From an uncultured Steroidobacter sp. (lineage in GTDB: Bacteria; Pseudomonadota; Gammaproteobacteria; Steroidobacterales; Steroidobacteraceae), in contig CALMII010000033.1 of NCBI GenBank assembly GCA_937864115.1, positions 1 through 48,128 on the forward strand: a stretch of DNA of 48,128 nucleotides, in the 5' to 3' direction. The translations under genes were made by a program, and so were the position numbers. Positions 8,136-16,644 of the stretch are shown here, piece after piece. Within the stretch, counting starts at the first letter, position 1, and each line of letters opens with the position of its first letter. Under the pieces are notes generated by a model that saw only the letters and a program-made list of their open reading frames with translations, made no database searches and was not told where the DNA came from.

Positions 8136-9349
8136 TCGCCCAGCCCTTCGAGATCGGACATGAAGATCTGCAGCGACTGGGCCGCCCGGCCGATGGACAG
8201 CGCTTCCGCGCGCAACGCGTCGATCGCGGCCTGCGTGCGGGCACGGCCTTCGGCGTTGTCCGGCTGGATCTCGCGATCGAAGGGATCGCGGAGGGCGGCC
8301 AGCGATTCGCGCGTGCGCGCCAGGCGTTCGTCCATTTCCTCGGCGACGCGCGGATCGGCCTGCTTCACCAGATCGGCCAGGCTCGGGCCGCTGACGACGT
8401 CGCCGTTGAGGCGCTGATAGCGGCCGAGGTAGACGTGTTCGATGCCCGCGCCATTGGCACGCAGATCGCTGCCCGTCGTATCGCTGAAGCAGGATTGCTC
8501 TTCTTCCTGATCGCCGGACAGCAGCGGCACGTTCATGCGCTCGCCCGCCATTTCCACTTCCGCGAGCGCCGCCATGCCCGTGAGCATGCGCTTGAGTCCC
8601 GTGTACACGTCGCCGCTGGTGAGGGTGGCGCGGTAGTTGGGCGCATTCGCCGGCGCATCCGGGCTCCAGGCCGCGACGAGTTTTTCCAGATCGCTGACCA
8701 GCAGGGTGGTGGCGGCTTTCAGGTAGCGGCCGCGCCGGGCCGGCACGTCGTCAGCGGCGCTCGATACGAAATCCGTGTGCGGGCGCTGTCCGGCCGAATC
8801 CGCGGGCTCGTTGCGGTCCTGGCCCCACAGCAGGAATTCGATCGCATGCCAGCCGCTCGCGATGTTCTTTTCGCCACCGGCCTCGTTCTGGGCCGCGATG
8901 AGTTCCGGCGTGATGTCCGGAAATGCTTTCGCATCGCCGATGATGTCGAGACCGGGGGCGGCGTTGTAGGAATCGATCTGCACGGCGTCGATGTGATTTT
9001 CATCCAGCGGCCAGCCGTTCATCTGCGGCTCGGGTCCGCCTTCGGCATCGACCGGTCCACCATAGAAGCGGAACGCCTCGGAATAGCTGTAGGGCACACG
9101 CGCTTCGCGCCAGCGCTGACGTGCTGCTTCGAGCGTCTCGGCGCTCGGCTGTGCCAGCAGCTGATCGACCGCCTGATCGAGTGCGCGGGTCGCGAGCAGG
9201 GTGTCTTCGTATGTTGCGTGGACGAGGGCGCCATAGGCGGCAACGACGGGCCGGCGCGGATCGTCCGGAGGCGTACGGCTGCAGCCGGCGAAACACATAT
9301 AAATGAGCGCCAGCATCGCTGCCGCCGCGACTCGCGTGGATGGAAACAT
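8132..9349 (-). CDS. Imelysin-family (IrpA-like) lipoprotein
   Basis: Protein of 405 residues with a lipoprotein signal (CFAGC, C23). The imelysin signature GWHAIEFLLWGQD lies at residues 166-178, including the conserved His. Imelysin proteins (IrpA, ICMP, EfeO relatives) are periplasmic or outer-membrane factors tied to iron acquisition; despite the family name, peptidase activity is doubtful. This is the first large gene of the leftward imelysin/di-haem/DUF1513 group. Related operons often carry a second imelysin gene between the di-haem and DUF1513 genes; none is present here. A Fur-box-like sequence about 110 bp upstream would fit iron control. Confidence 0.9.
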   Translation of the reverse strand: MFPSTRVAAAAMLALIYMCFAGCSRTPPDDPRRPVVAAYGALVHATYEDTLLATRALDQAVDQLLAQPSAETLEAARQRWREARVPYSYSEAFRFYGGPVDAEGGPEPQMNGWPLDENHIDAVQIDSYNAAPGLDIIGDAKAFPDITPELIAAQNEAGGEKNIASGWHAIEFLLWGQDRNEPADSAGQRPHTDFVSSAADDVPARRGRYLKAATTLLVSDLEKLVAAWSPDAPANAPNYRATLTSGDVYTGLKRMLTGMAALAEVEMAGERMNVPLLSGDQEEEQSCFSDTTGSDLRANGAGIEHVYLGRYQRLNGDVVSGPSLADLVKQADPRVAEEMDERLARTRESLAALRDPFDREIQPDNAEGRARTQAAIDALRAEALSIGRAAQSLQIFMSDLEGLGD

Positions 9350-9454
9350 GTCACTCCGGACGGATTGAGTCTGTTGTATCCCGCCCTGTCAGGAGGCAGC
9401 GGCGGTGGGACGAGGCCGCGGCGTCCCGGTGCCGCGGCGGGACGATTCTATTCT

Positions 9455-9477
9455 TAATCGAGAATCAGTCGCAATTA
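9455..9477 (-). promoter_or_regulatory. Putative Fur-box-like site upstream of imelysin operon
   Basis: TAATCGAGAATCAGTCGCAATTA resembles the gammaproteobacterial Fur pattern: the core CGAGAATCAGTCGCA matches about 10 of 15 positions of TGATAATNATTATCA. It sits in a locally AT-rich patch in front of the imelysin gene. This is judged by eye, so confidence is modest. Confidence 0.4.
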
Positions 9478-9502
9478 CAGCGGCAGTGCTTGCGGGAATG
9501 GC

Positions 9503-9724
9503 TCAATGGCGCGCGAAGGGCACGACCGTCGCGGAGCGGCTGGAAGGAGCGTCTGCGGCGTCGTCGACCAGGCGCAGCGTCTGGCGACGATGCAGGATCT
9601 CGCGCAGGTCCGAACCGGCGACGCCGAGTTGTTCGGCTGCCTTGTCGATCGGCAATCCCTCGCAGACGATGAGGCTCACCGCGGACCAGTAGATCGCCGC
9701 CTCCACCCGAGTGTGTCTTTCCAT
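9503..9724 (-). CDS. Small HTH-like protein upstream of the imelysin operon
   Basis: Reading frame of 73 residues. The middle, IDKAAEQLGVAGSDLREIL, has the helix-turn-helix look of a short DNA-binding or sigma-region-4-like motif, preceded by a hydrophobic helix (YWSAVSLIVCEGL) and followed by a disordered tail. It points toward the imelysin gene with a gap of about 150 bp. No good ribosome binding site precedes the ATG. It may be a small regulator of the iron-type operon, but I do not recognise the family. Confidence 0.5.
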   Translation of the reverse strand: MERHTRVEAAIYWSAVSLIVCEGLPIDKAAEQLGVAGSDLREILHRRQTLRLVDDAADAPSSRSATVVPFARH

Positions 9725-9800
9725 GCCGGGGACACCTGCGTCGCCATGACGGCGCTCATGGTGCGGCGGCCCGGCGTGCCGTGGGCAGCCACAGAAATAC

Positions 9801-9977
9801 CTAGCGGACTACGTTGATCGAGAGTCGCTCATCGGTAAGCCGCGACTGGCGGTCGCTCTCCACGAGCCGCTTGCTCACGAACTGCCAGTTGGCGAGATTC
9901 TCGATCACCGCGCCGACGAACCGCGCGCGTCGCCTCAAACCGTGCGTTGCGTCGAAAATTTCCCCCGCAAATCCCGC
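9801..9977 (-). pseudogene. Orphan C-terminal coding remnant, 58 codons, no start
   Basis: On the minus strand an open stretch between two stops reads with protein-like composition: GEIFDATHGLRRRARFVGAV continuing ENLANWQFVSKRLVESDRQ and ending SRLTDERLSINVVR-stop. It has no ATG and no ribosome binding site, while the flanking sequence has no coding character. It looks like the tail of a longer gene whose front was lost. The family was not identified. Confidence 0.4.
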
Positions 9978-10087
9978 TCAATCGGTGCGAGCAGGCGCAA
10001 GAGCGTCTATATTCGGGCCGTCGTTGACCTGTCCGTTGAAAGACAGGCAACGGCTTGCATCGTGTCGGGGGCGCTCGAGGGAAGACG

Positions 10088-10411
10088 ATGACTTTGGCCA
10101 GAACAACCTGGATCGCGATAGTCGTGGCGATGTCGGCGGCATCGATCGCGCCGTCCGCACTGCCGCAGGCGAACGATCCTCCGGCCTCATCCTTCGCCAC
10201 GCTCAAGTTCGAAGGCGCATGCGACGCATCCAACAATCGTCTATGGCTGTCGAACACTCACACCTTCAAGACCATCAGCGTCAAGGTTCGCTGGCGCGCC
10301 GCCGGGGGCAAGGACCTCGTCGAGGATTTTTTTCCGGGGCCCAATTCCATTCGTGAGATCGGCTGCGCCGCCGACGCAGAAATTCTCGAAGCGAACTTCG
10401 CCGACTTCTGA
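10088..10411 (+). CDS. Small secreted protein of unknown function
   Basis: Product of 107 residues starting at MTLARTTWIAIVVAMSAASI, a clear signal peptide cleaved near residue 28. The mature part of about 75 residues has two cysteines (in EGACDAS and IGCAADA) that could form a disulphide, and an Ig-like strand pattern (TFKTISVKVRW). The ATG follows a GAGGGAAGACG purine stretch that can serve as ribosome binding site. It lies 222 bp upstream of the TonB receptor on the same strand, with no evidence that they share a promoter. Confidence 0.65.
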   Translation: MTLARTTWIAIVVAMSAASIAPSALPQANDPPASSFATLKFEGACDASNNRLWLSNTHTFKTISVKVRWRAAGGKDLVEDFFPGPNSIREIGCAADAEILEANFADF

Positions 10412-10632
10412 TCGCATCGTTCCGCCGTGCGGCCCGGCGGCGAGACGCCTCGTTGAGACCTCAATGAGCGCGACTTCCTGTATACGCACGATCCAATATT
10501 TGGACTGATCGTCCACAGTGACATACTCCGGCCATCGCGGTGGCCTGGCGCCCGCGTGTCGGCGCAGGGAGCGCAACGAGCAGACCAGCGTCGATCGTCT
10601 CCATTCAAGCAAAGACAAGAAGGAGTACGCGA

Positions 10633-13383
10633 ATGCATCTGGGGGTCATTTCGTCGCCGCGGCGTACGCGCACGCTGGCACTGGCAGTCGCATCCACGCT
10701 CGCCCTGGCTCAGACCGCCGCTGCGCAAGAAGCCAGAAAAAGCGAACTCATCGATACCGTCATCGTGACGGCGCAGAAAAAGGAAGAGAACCTGATCGAC
10801 GTGCCGATCGCCGTGTCGGCCTTCAACGAGGCGGCGATGACGCGCCGGCAGATCGATCAGGCCACCGACCTGCAGCTCAACATTCCCAACATTTCCTACA
10901 GCAAGACCAACTTCACCAGTTCCAATTTCCAGATCCGCGGCATCGGCGTGACGTCTGTCGGGTCGAGTTCCGATTCCGGCGTGGAAACGCATTTCAATTC
11001 GGTGCCGCTGAAGAGTCCGCGCATTTTCGAAACCGAGTACTTCGACATCGAGCGTGTCGAAGTCCTGCGCGGCCCGCAGGGCACCCTGTACGGGCGCAAC
11101 GCCACCGGCGGTGCGGTGAACGTGCTGCCGAAGAAACCGCAAGTGGGCGAGTTCGGCGGCAATGTGGAAATCGAGGCCGGCAACTACAGCGAGCTGAAAG
11201 GCAAGGGCGCGATCAACCTGCCGCTCGGCGACAAGGCCGCGCTGCGTGTCGCGGGCATCGCGTATCAACGCGACGGCTATGCGAAGAATCTGTACACCGG
11301 CAACGACATCGACGGGCGCGACCAGTGGGCGGCGCGTGCGGCGCTGCGCCTTACGCCCAGCGATGCCACCGACATCACGCTGACGGTCAATCACTACGAC
11401 GAAGACTCCTCGCGTTCGCGCGTGACGAAGGGTCTGTGTCATCGCGATCCCGCCGGCGCTTACGGCTGTCTGCCCGACCGCCTCGGCTTCGACACCGGCA
11501 ACATGCGCGGCACGCTGGCCGGCAATCTCGCCGAGTTCGGCCCGCTGCTGCTGGATCTCGCCTCGCTGCCCGGCGAAGCCCCGGTGCTCGATGGTCTCTT
11601 CCTCGGCATCGCGCCGATTCCGCCCGCGCTGGTACAGCTCGGCACGGACGTGAACCTGGGTGCGCCGTCATCCACCAGCCTGCGCGAGGGTTATGCCGAG
11701 TTCGATCCGACTTACCGGGCGGACGAAACCATCGCCACTCTCGAGTTCGTGCATGACTTTGGTTCGGTGACGTTCACCTCGCTGACGGGCTACCAGGAAA
11801 CGACGTTCGTCGGCCGCACCGACTACAACTGGAGCATGGCGGGCATGCCCTACAACGGGCCGGCGCTCGACTATCTCACTGCGCTCATGGGCGGCGTGCC
11901 GATCAGCCAGATCGATCCGTCGCTGCTGGGCTCGCTCAGCGGCAACATTCTCAATGTCGGCGATCGTTCGCGGAACTATGACCAGTCGGATCAGGACGGC
12001 CATCAGTGGTCGCAGGAATTCCGGCTGTCGTCGAGTTTCGACGGGCCGCTGAACTTCCAGGTCGGGCTGTTCTATTTCGACACCGATGTGGACGAGAACT
12101 ACACGGTCGTCACCAGCGAACTCGACTACTGGGCGCTGGTATCGAGCGCCTATTCGCCGTACGTCGATTCGGCGCCGCCGTACTACATCAACGCCACGCC
12201 GTCGGCGGCACTGAAATCCACCGCGGCGTTCGGCGAGCTGTACTGGGACATGACGGACTCGTTCAAATGGACGCTCGGCCTGCGCTACACGCGCGACGAA
12301 AAGAGCATCGAGGATCGCCAGATGCTGTTCGCCGTGCCGGTGCTCACGCCGCCGACCGCGACGCAGTTCGACGATTTCCGCGTCGACGAGACGACCTTCA
12401 ACGAGTTCACCGGGCGCTTCGGCTTCGACTGGAAGCCGGGCTGGTTCGACGATTCGACGCTGTACGCGTTCTATTCGCGCGGCTACAAGGCGGGCGGCTT
12501 CAATCCGCCGGCGCAGGACAACGTGGCGCTCGCGAGCGTGCCGCCCGTCTACGATCCCGAGTTCGTGAATGCGTTCGAGATCGGTTCCAAGAACGTGATG
12601 GCCGGCGGCCGCGTGCAGGCGAATCTCACCGCGTTCTTCTACGACTACACCGATCTGCAGGTGTCGAAGATCGTGGCGCGCACGTCGGTGAACGAGAACG
12701 TCGACGCGCAGATCTACGGTGTCGAAGGCGAGTTCGTGTTCACGCCGGTCGACAATTTCGTGATCGACGCCAACGTGGCCTATCTCAAGACCGAGATCCA
12801 GGACTTCAGCAGCATCGATCCGCGCGACGTCAGCAATGGCGATCCCAACTGGACGACGGTCAAGAACATCCAGGACGGTTCGAACTGCGCCGTGCCGACG
12901 GCGGTGATTCCGACAGCCATCGGTGCCGGCGTCATGCTGCCCACGGCGCTTGGCGGACCGTTCGGCCTGTGCGGTCCCTTGAGCGAGTTCTTCGGTGCAG
13001 TGGATGGCATCGCCGCCAACCTCGACGGCAACGAACTGGCGCTGTCGCCGGAGCTGTCGTTCAAGATCGGCATGCAGTACACGTTCCACTTCGGCAACGG
13101 CATGCGCCTGACGCCGCGGGTCGACTACTACTGGCGCGACGACTTCTACGGCCGCATCTACAACAAGCCGATCGACCGGATCGAGTCGTGGGATCTGCTG
13201 AATGCCCAGATCGATCTCACGTCGGCGAATGACACCTGGTACGTGCGTGCCTTCATCAACAACATCATGGATGACGACAACATCACGGGCATGTACGTGA
13301 CCGATGCGTCGTCGGGCCTGTTCACCAACGTGTTTGCGCTGGAGCCGCAGACGTACGGCGTGGCGCTGGGCTTCCGGTTCTGA
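10633..13383 (+). CDS. TonB-dependent outer-membrane receptor
   Basis: Receptor of 916 residues. The signal peptide ends near AAAQEARK. A TonB-box-like segment, DTVIVTAQKKEENLIDVPIA, leads into the plug (about 45-160) with the hallmark VEVLRGPQGTLYGRNATGGA. The rest is a 22-stranded barrel ending in GVALGFRF with a terminal Phe, as needed for barrel insertion. It belongs to the large group of iron-complex/organic-substrate receptors abundant in Sphingomonadales and Steroidobacteraceae. The substrate cannot be told from sequence. AAGGAG at 10619-10624 sets the start. A short dyad, TCCAATATTTGGA, lies in the 220-bp upstream gap and could be an operator. No transporter partner is adjacent. Confidence 0.93.
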   Translation: MHLGVISSPRRTRTLALAVASTLALAQTAAAQEARKSELIDTVIVTAQKKEENLIDVPIAVSAFNEAAMTRRQIDQATDLQLNIPNISYSKTNFTSSNFQIRGIGVTSVGSSSDSGVETHFNSVPLKSPRIFETEYFDIERVEVLRGPQGTLYGRNATGGAVNVLPKKPQVGEFGGNVEIEAGNYSELKGKGAINLPLGDKAALRVAGIAYQRDGYAKNLYTGNDIDGRDQWAARAALRLTPSDATDITLTVNHYDEDSSRSRVTKGLCHRDPAGAYGCLPDRLGFDTGNMRGTLAGNLAEFGPLLLDLASLPGEAPVLDGLFLGIAPIPPALVQLGTDVNLGAPSSTSLREGYAEFDPTYRADETIATLEFVHDFGSVTFTSLTGYQETTFVGRTDYNWSMAGMPYNGPALDYLTALMGGVPISQIDPSLLGSLSGNILNVGDRSRNYDQSDQDGHQWSQEFRLSSSFDGPLNFQVGLFYFDTDVDENYTVVTSELDYWALVSSAYSPYVDSAPPYYINATPSAALKSTAAFGELYWDMTDSFKWTLGLRYTRDEKSIEDRQMLFAVPVLTPPTATQFDDFRVDETTFNEFTGRFGFDWKPGWFDDSTLYAFYSRGYKAGGFNPPAQDNVALASVPPVYDPEFVNAFEIGSKNVMAGGRVQANLTAFFYDYTDLQVSKIVARTSVNENVDAQIYGVEGEFVFTPVDNFVIDANVAYLKTEIQDFSSIDPRDVSNGDPNWTTVKNIQDGSNCAVPTAVIPTAIGAGVMLPTALGGPFGLCGPLSEFFGAVDGIAANLDGNELALSPELSFKIGMQYTFHFGNGMRLTPRVDYYWRDDFYGRIYNKPIDRIESWDLLNAQIDLTSANDTWYVRAFINNIMDDDNITGMYVTDASSGLFTNVFALEPQTYGVALGFRF

Positions 13384-13404
13384 GAGGCGGAGGATCTTTC
13401 TTCC

Positions 13405-13530
13405 TGTGGGGCCGGCTTTCCCGCGGGATTCCCTTCGGTCACAGCCGGCTCTTGTTGTAGGTCAGGCTTCAGCCTGACCTCCGAGGCCGGCTGTGACCGA
13501 AGGGAATCCCGCGGGAAAGCCGGCCCCACA
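13405..13530. repeat. Hybrid REP element: perfect 44-bp inverted repeat with REP core
   Basis: Arms 13405-13448 and 13487-13530 are exact reverse complements over 44 bp. They begin TGTGGGGCCGGC, carry TTTCCCGCGGGATTCCCTTC inside, and enclose the GTAGGTCAGGCTTCAGCCTGAC palindrome. It lies between the converging stops of the TonB receptor (21 bp away) and the nitroreductase (8 bp away), where it could act as a bidirectional terminator or 3'-end stabiliser. Confidence 0.85.
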
Positions 13531-13538
13531 GCGGAAGG

Positions 13539-14210
13539 TCAGAACCCCCGCAGGATCGCGAACTCCTCCAGCGGCGCCCGATCCGTCCGCAGCGTGTTGA
13601 TGGGCGCCGCTTCGTCGCGATGGCCGAGCGCCATGCCGCAGAAGAGCATGTGTTCCGACGGAATGGGCAGGAACTCGCCGAGCGTTTTGTACCAGACGGC
13701 CCACGCCTCCTGCGGGCAGGTGTGCAGGCCGCGTTCGCGCGCGAGCAGCATGAGGTTCTGCATGAACATGCCGACGTCGGCCCACTGATCCTGTCCCATG
13801 CGTCGGTCGAGGGTGAAGAACAACGCCACCGGCGCGCCGAAGAATTCATAGTTGCGGGCGAACTGCTGCAGCCGGCCGGCCTTGTTGTCGCGCGCGATGC
13901 CGATGGTCGCGTACAGATCCTCGCCGCACTTGAAGCGCCGCGAGCGATACGGCTCGTGCAGGTCCGGAGGATAGATGGGGTACTCGCTGCCTTCGCCAGC
14001 CGGCTGCGCGGGCAGCTTGCTGCGGATCAGCGCCTTGAACTGCGCCAGCGGTTCGCCCGCCAGTACGTGGACCAGCCAGGGTTGCAGGTTGCCGCCCGAC
14101 GGCGCGCGCTTCGCTGCTTCCAGAATTTCCACGACCGTCTGTTTCGGTACCGGCGTATCGAGGAAGGCGCGACAGCTCATGCGGGTGTCGATGGCGGCGG
14201 AAACGTTCAT
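13539..14210 (-). CDS. Nitroreductase-family flavoprotein
   Basis: Enzyme of 223 residues from start MNVSAAIDTRMSCRAF. The FMN phosphate-binding segment is TRMSCRAFLDTPVP, the substrate/FMN loop is RAPSGGNLQPW, and the middle helix QWADVGMFMQNLMLLARERG is conserved in the NfnB/NfsB-like family. Such enzymes are NAD(P)H-dependent FMN reductases of nitro- and quinone compounds in the cytoplasm; the substrate here is unknown. The upstream in-frame Met is 13 codons earlier, but alignment to the family begins at MNVS. It is monocistronic: convergent with the TonB receptor and followed by over 600 bp without an obvious large gene. Confidence 0.85.
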   Translation of the reverse strand: MNVSAAIDTRMSCRAFLDTPVPKQTVVEILEAAKRAPSGGNLQPWLVHVLAGEPLAQFKALIRSKLPAQPAGEGSEYPIYPPDLHEPYRSRRFKCGEDLYATIGIARDNKAGRLQQFARNYEFFGAPVALFFTLDRRMGQDQWADVGMFMQNLMLLARERGLHTCPQEAWAVWYKTLGEFLPIPSEHMLFCGMALGHRDEAAPINTLRTDRAPLEEFAILRGF

Positions 14211-14410
14211 GCGCGTGCCTGCACGGGCCTGGATGACGGGCGGGATCATAGGCGATCGCGGCGCCGTGGATTCGTCCGCCTGTTGCCTGTCCGTGCAACC
14301 ACAGGAAGGAGGCTCGCGATCACTTCGTGACCGCGAGCCGCGAACCGTCCTCCTGCGAGAGAGTGTGCCGCGTGTACGAAGAATCGGTGAAGGAGTGCGA
14401 GGGGCCGGGT

Positions 14411-14451
14411 TTAAAAAGAAGCGTGCGTAACATTCGTGGTGTTACGCACGC
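14411..14451 (-). terminator. Rho-independent terminator-like hairpin, minus strand
   Basis: A perfect 11-bp stem GCGTGCGTAAC/GTTACGCACGC (14421-14431 with 14441-14451) and 9-nt loop is followed on the minus strand by TTCTTTTT. It would end transcripts coming leftward from the ABC exporter and truncated glycosylase, or an unannotated small RNA in 14452-14740. The rest of 14211-14589 shows no convincing gene. Confidence 0.6.
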
Positions 14452-14589
14452 CCTGCATCCGAGATGGCTCAGGGGGATAGTCAACCACCGTCGTAAGCAT
14501 GTTTAAAACGTTACCGGAGAAACTGGTCCGCAGACATCGGGCCTGCCGACCTCTGCGAACCCACTCACAACCACCCGAAGGTGTCGAGC

Positions 14590-14739
14590 ATGAGTAATGC
14601 ACGAGGTGTGCCAGTCTCGCCGCAGGCCGGGATCGGCCTGATTGCTGCGTTTTACGCCGCCATCCGTGCGGATACATGCACTCGCGGTGTGCAGGTCGGT
14701 GCAGTGCCGCGCCATCGATGCGCAGAATTGATCGGATGA
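14590..14739 (+). CDS. Possible 49-residue small protein
   Basis: Short frame beginning MSNARGVPVSPQAGIGLIAA and ending RHRCAELIG. A GAAGGTG stretch lies about 10 bases before the ATG. The centre is mildly hydrophobic (IGLIAAFYAAI). It stops 10 bp before a REP element and runs opposite to the neighbouring glycosylase remnant. There is no recognisable family, so this may be chance. Confidence 0.25.
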   Translation: MSNARGVPVSPQAGIGLIAAFYAAIRADTCTRGVQVGAVPRHRCAELIG

Positions 14740-14749
14740 TGAATATCTG

Positions 14750-14844
14750 CTCTTCCTGTGGGGCCGGCTTCAGCCGGCCTCTGACTGTAGGTCAGGCTTC
14801 AGCCTGACATCCGAGGCCGGCTGAAGCCGGCCCCACAGGAAGAG
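14750..14844. repeat. REP element: perfect 32-bp inverted repeat with REP core
   Basis: Arms 14750-14781 and 14813-14844 are exact reverse complements (CTCTTCCTGTGGGGCCGGCT onward) around GTAGGTCAGGCTTCAGCCTGAC. It ends 2 bp from the stop of the truncated glycosylase gene. Confidence 0.85.
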
Positions 14845-14846
14845 GG

Positions 14847-15335
14847 CTATTCCCTGCGATTCTCCAGCGCCTCGATGGTCTTCGGCCAGTCGTCCTTCAG
14901 CAGGCGCGACAGCGAGCGGTCGGCGAGCACTTCCAGTCCGCCGCGCTGGTAGTCGGCGAGGTTCGCCGCACCCTGCACGATGTGCAATGACGCACGCCGC
15001 TTCGTGCCCGCCTCGGTCAGCGTCAGTCTGCCGTCGGGGAACTCGAATTCCAACAACGCCAGCCGACCCTTGCCTCGATGGCCGGCCGCATACCAGTGCA
15101 GCCGGCCCGCGATCATCAGATGAATCACGAACCAGACATCGCCTTCGAAACCGATGGCGATGCGCTTGCCGAGCCGCCGCAACGCCACGACCTTGCGCCC
15201 CTCGCAACTCTGCGGCGTCGGCTCGACCGTCCGCAGCAGAAACGGATTCTTCACCACCACCCGCTGCAGCGGCTGACCGACGATACGGGCCTGCAGCGCT
15301 TCGATGTAGACGGTGATGTCGGGCAGTTCGGGCAT
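14847..15335 (-). pseudogene. Truncated Fpg/Nei-type DNA glycosylase, N-terminal domain only
   Basis: The 162-residue frame starts at PELPDI, with the catalytic N-terminal Pro and Glu of the Fpg/Nei base-excision repair family, and keeps the conserved LHLMIAGR-like region (IHLMIAGRLHW) and the TEAGTKRRASLH segment. Family members are about 260-290 residues and continue with an H2TH domain and usually a zinc finger that grip DNA. Here the frame ends at EALENRRE-stop, where relatives read RENHTLKR and go on. A REP element begins 2 bp later and no H2TH sequence follows. Loss of DNA repair function is likely. It lies about 120 bp downstream of the ABC permease on the same strand. Confidence 0.75.
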
Positions 15336-15351
15336 TGGGAGCGGAAAAGAG

Positions 15352-15446
15352 CAATGGCCGCAAGAAGGCACATAAGGATCACAAGAAAGAAAACAGCAGA
15401 TCTGAATTCCTCATTTGAGTTCTTTGCGCCTTTTTGCGGCCATTCC
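15352..15446. repeat. GGCGCAAAAA-type palindromic element, copy 2
   Basis: CAATGGCCGCAAGAAGGCAC on the left pairs with CTTTGCGCCTTTTTGCGGCC and ATTC on the right. The inner left arm has diverged to CACATAAGGATCACAAG-type units. It separates the second ABC permease from the glycosylase remnant. Confidence 0.7.
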
Positions 15447-15453
15447 TCCCGAC

Positions 15454-16644
15454 TCAGAGCTCCCGCAGCCCCGTCGTGATCGGCAGTTTCGCCGCGCGCA
15501 GGCTGGGCAGCAGTCCGCCGACGAGGCCGAGCAGCAGCGCATAGATGAGAGCCTGCACGAGCAGCGCCGGGGTGACGGTGAAGGCGAAGGTGATCTGGCT
15601 GAAGGTGGCGAAGTTCATGGTCGACGCCTGCATGCCGTTGAACGCGAAATACGCGATCAGCATGCCGGCGACGCCGCCGATCAGGCCAAGCAGCAGCGCT
15701 TCCACCAGCACCGACACGACGACGGGGAGCGAACCGAAACCCAGTGCGCGCAAGGTCGCGATTTCCCGCGTCCGTGCCGCGACGGCCGAGTACATCGTAT
15801 TCAGCGCGGCGAAGACGGCGCCGAGGCCCATCAGCACGGCGATCGCAGTGCCGAGGCTGCGCACCAGCATCGTGAGCGTGCGCGACTGTTCTTCGTAGAA
15901 CTGCTTTTCCGAAAACACTTTCACGTTCAGGCGCGGATCGGCGGTGAGCGCGTCCTTGAATTTCTGCATCTCGCCGGCGCTGTCCAGTCGCACGCGCATC
16001 GACTGATACGACGAACCGCGGTTGTACGCGCTCTGCAGCACCGATACGTCGGTCCAGATTTCCGATTCGGCGACGCTGCCACGGTCGGCGAAGATGCCGG
16101 TGACGAGCCACTCCGTCGTGCCCCAGCGCAGGCGGCTGCCGACCGTCAGTCCCCGGAACTGCTTCACGGCGCCGCGGCCGACGATGACTTCGAACGTGCC
16201 CGGCGTGTAATGCCGCCCTTCGACGATGCGGAATTTCTCGCGCAGCTTGCTGGCGTTGGTCGACGCGCCGCGCAAGGGAACGTTGGCCGCCGTGCCGGTG
16301 GTGCGCAAGGGCACGTCGACGACCACGTACAGCTCCGGTGAAGCGATGGCGCCATCGGCATCGCGCCTGACGCCAGGCGCATCGCCGATCAGCCGCGTCT
16401 GTTCGAGCGAGAGATTGCTGCCCATTTCGTCCGTCGCGCCGCCGCGCAGGACGATGGCGACGTCCGCAGCGCCAGACTGATCGAGCACGGCGCGGAATCC
16501 TTCGGCAATCGACAGCACGCCGATGAGCACGGTGACGACGCCGGTGATGCCAACCAGCGCCACGATCGACGAGCCGAGCCGCTCGCGGATGTTGCCGAGG
16601 TTCAGCGCCGTGACGGCGGCGATCTGGGATGCAGTGCCGGCCAT
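15454..16644 (-). CDS. ABC transporter permease (FtsX/MacB type), subunit 2
   Basis: Membrane protein of 396 residues. One helix near the N-terminus (about 28-50) is followed by a large periplasmic MacB_PCD-like domain (60-270). Three C-terminal helices (about 275-300, 320-350, 362-385) carry the FtsX signature: ARTREIATLRALGFGS before helix 3. This architecture is that of MacB/LolC-type mechanotransmission permeases, which use ATP hydrolysis to drive periplasmic work rather than passage through the membrane. The start MAGTASQIA overlaps the stop of permease 1 by one base (TAATG), indicating coupled translation. Last intact gene of the exporter operon. Confidence 0.88.
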   Translation of the reverse strand: MAGTASQIAAVTALNLGNIRERLGSSIVALVGITGVVTVLIGVLSIAEGFRAVLDQSGAADVAIVLRGGATDEMGSNLSLEQTRLIGDAPGVRRDADGAIASPELYVVVDVPLRTTGTAANVPLRGASTNASKLREKFRIVEGRHYTPGTFEVIVGRGAVKQFRGLTVGSRLRWGTTEWLVTGIFADRGSVAESEIWTDVSVLQSAYNRGSSYQSMRVRLDSAGEMQKFKDALTADPRLNVKVFSEKQFYEEQSRTLTMLVRSLGTAIAVLMGLGAVFAALNTMYSAVAARTREIATLRALGFGSLPVVVSVLVEALLLGLIGGVAGMLIAYFAFNGMQASTMNFATFSQITFAFTVTPALLVQALIYALLLGLVGGLLPSLRAAKLPITTGLREL

